The translations under genes and the position numbers were made by a program. Under the pieces are notes generated by a model. That model ran no database searches. It saw nothing but the letters and a program-made list of their open reading frames with translations, and was not told the DNA's origin. From Bacillota bacterium (GTDB lineage Bacteria; Bacillota; Clostridia; Peptostreptococcales; Anaerovoracaceae), in contig JAEELK010000184.1 in the NCBI GenBank assembly GCA_016282655.1, positions 1 through 6,919 of the forward strand: DNA of 6,919 nucleotides, read 5' to 3'. Positions within the stretch are counted from its first letter, which is position 1; every line of letters starts with the position of its first letter. This document shows positions 6,388-6,919 of this stretch, one piece after another.

Positions 6388-6919
6388 CCGAACCGCCTCC
6401 CTTCTGCCCCCGGCGGAAGAGACGGCTGTTGAGGATGCGGCTGTCGAGCCCCTGTTTTTCGCTCGTCTGCGTGCGGCTCAGATAGGCGTTGAGGAGCAGC
6501 TTCTCCACCGAGCGGCCGTCCAGGAAGCGGGTCAGCGTGCCGCCCTGCGCCACGGAGATGATGCCGGTCTCCTCGGAGACGATAATGACGATGGCGTCCG
6601 AGTTCTCGCTGATGCCGAGGCCCGCCCGGTGGCGGGTGCCGAGGTCTTTGGAGATGCTGCGGTTCTGGCTCAGCGGCAGCACGCAGCCGGCGGCCAGGAT
6701 CTGATCGTCGCGCACGATGACCGCGCCGTCGTGCAGCGGCGTGCCTTCATAGAAGATGCTGCCGAGCAGCTGCTCCGAGAGCTTTGCGCCCAGCGCGGTC
6801 CCGGTCTCCGCGATGTCGTTCAGGGCGGTCTGCTGCTCGATGACGATCAGCGCGCCCACGTGGTTCGCGGAAAAATGCTCCACGGTGTTGACGATGGCGC
6901 TGCTCACGCGCTTGGACTC
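6380..6919 (-). CDS. cdaA: Diadenylate cyclase CdaA, 5' end cut by window edge
   Basis: CdaA makes c-di-AMP, a second messenger for potassium and osmotic balance, from two ATP at the inner face of the membrane. The visible 179 codons hold the DisA_N (DAC) catalytic domain. Counted from the window edge, TPLHDGAVI has the DGA motif at 64-66, GTRHR is at 94-98 (the RHR motif), and SEETG is at 115-119. All are intact, so the enzyme should be active. The three N-terminal membrane helices of the family must lie beyond the right edge. The frame is open to the last base; a GTG at 6907 lies inside the domain and is not the true start. The tail is Arg/Gly rich (RRGQKGGGSDE). Older names are dacA and ybbP. 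It overlaps cdaR by 8 nt. Confidence 0.96.
   Translation of the reverse strand, partial: ESKRVSSAIVNTVEHFSANHVGALIVIEQQTALNDIAETGTALGAKLSEQLLGSIFYEGTPLHDGAVIVRDDQILAAGCVLPLSQNRSISKDLGTRHRAGLGISENSDAIVIIVSEETGIISVAQGGTLTRFLDGRSVEKLLLNAYLSRTQTSEKQGLDSRILNSRLFRRGQKGGGSDE

Noticed and set aside
5119..6432. 437-codon plus-strand open frame opposite cdaR
   Set aside because: Antisense shadow; Arg/Asp/Leu-rich with no motif, while the minus strand encodes a clear TM plus YbbR repeats.
6380..6907. GTG at 6907 as the start of cdaA
   Set aside because: The frame stays open to the window edge (residues ESKR precede it), and the membrane helices of the family must lie upstream, so the gene is truncated by the window.

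Overview
This is a GC-rich bacterial window (about two thirds G+C by eye). Every gene I can support lies on the minus strand. The likely host is a high-GC member of the Firmicutes/Clostridia. The reasons are the cdaA-cdaR pair, a PyrR-type attenuator in front of a uracil permease, strong GGAGG ribosome binding sites, and a short AhcY. The genus cannot be fixed from the sequence alone.

Layout in the direction of transcription, from high to low coordinates: (1) cdaA (3' part only, runs off the right edge), cdaR (8-nt overlap with cdaA) and ahcY (13-nt gap) form a tight operon. It is closed by a strong intrinsic terminator at 3791-3820. (2) A 216-nt gap holds that terminator and then a leader with a PyrR-binding-loop-like hairpin, a competing antiterminator pairing and an intrinsic terminator. 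It lies ahead of uraA, a uracil permease. (3) uraA is followed by another strong terminator at 2143-2174. tatD starts only 20 nt beyond its T-tract. (4) A 160-nt gap holds a probable tatD terminator, an inverted repeat and an AT-rich extended -10 promoter. After it comes tilS, with a TTG start, which runs off the left edge. No gene-free stretch exceeds 300 bases.

Functionally this is a housekeeping region: c-di-AMP synthesis and its regulator, S-adenosylhomocysteine recycling, uracil uptake under probable pyrimidine control, a TatD-type nuclease, and tRNA-Ile lysidine synthesis. I see no mobile element, CRISPR array, phage gene, tRNA or rRNA. I do not see a new biological system. The points most worth following are the uraA attenuator, ahcY in the place glmM usually takes after cdaA-cdaR, and a permease whose TM8 motif differs from that of E. 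coli UraA.
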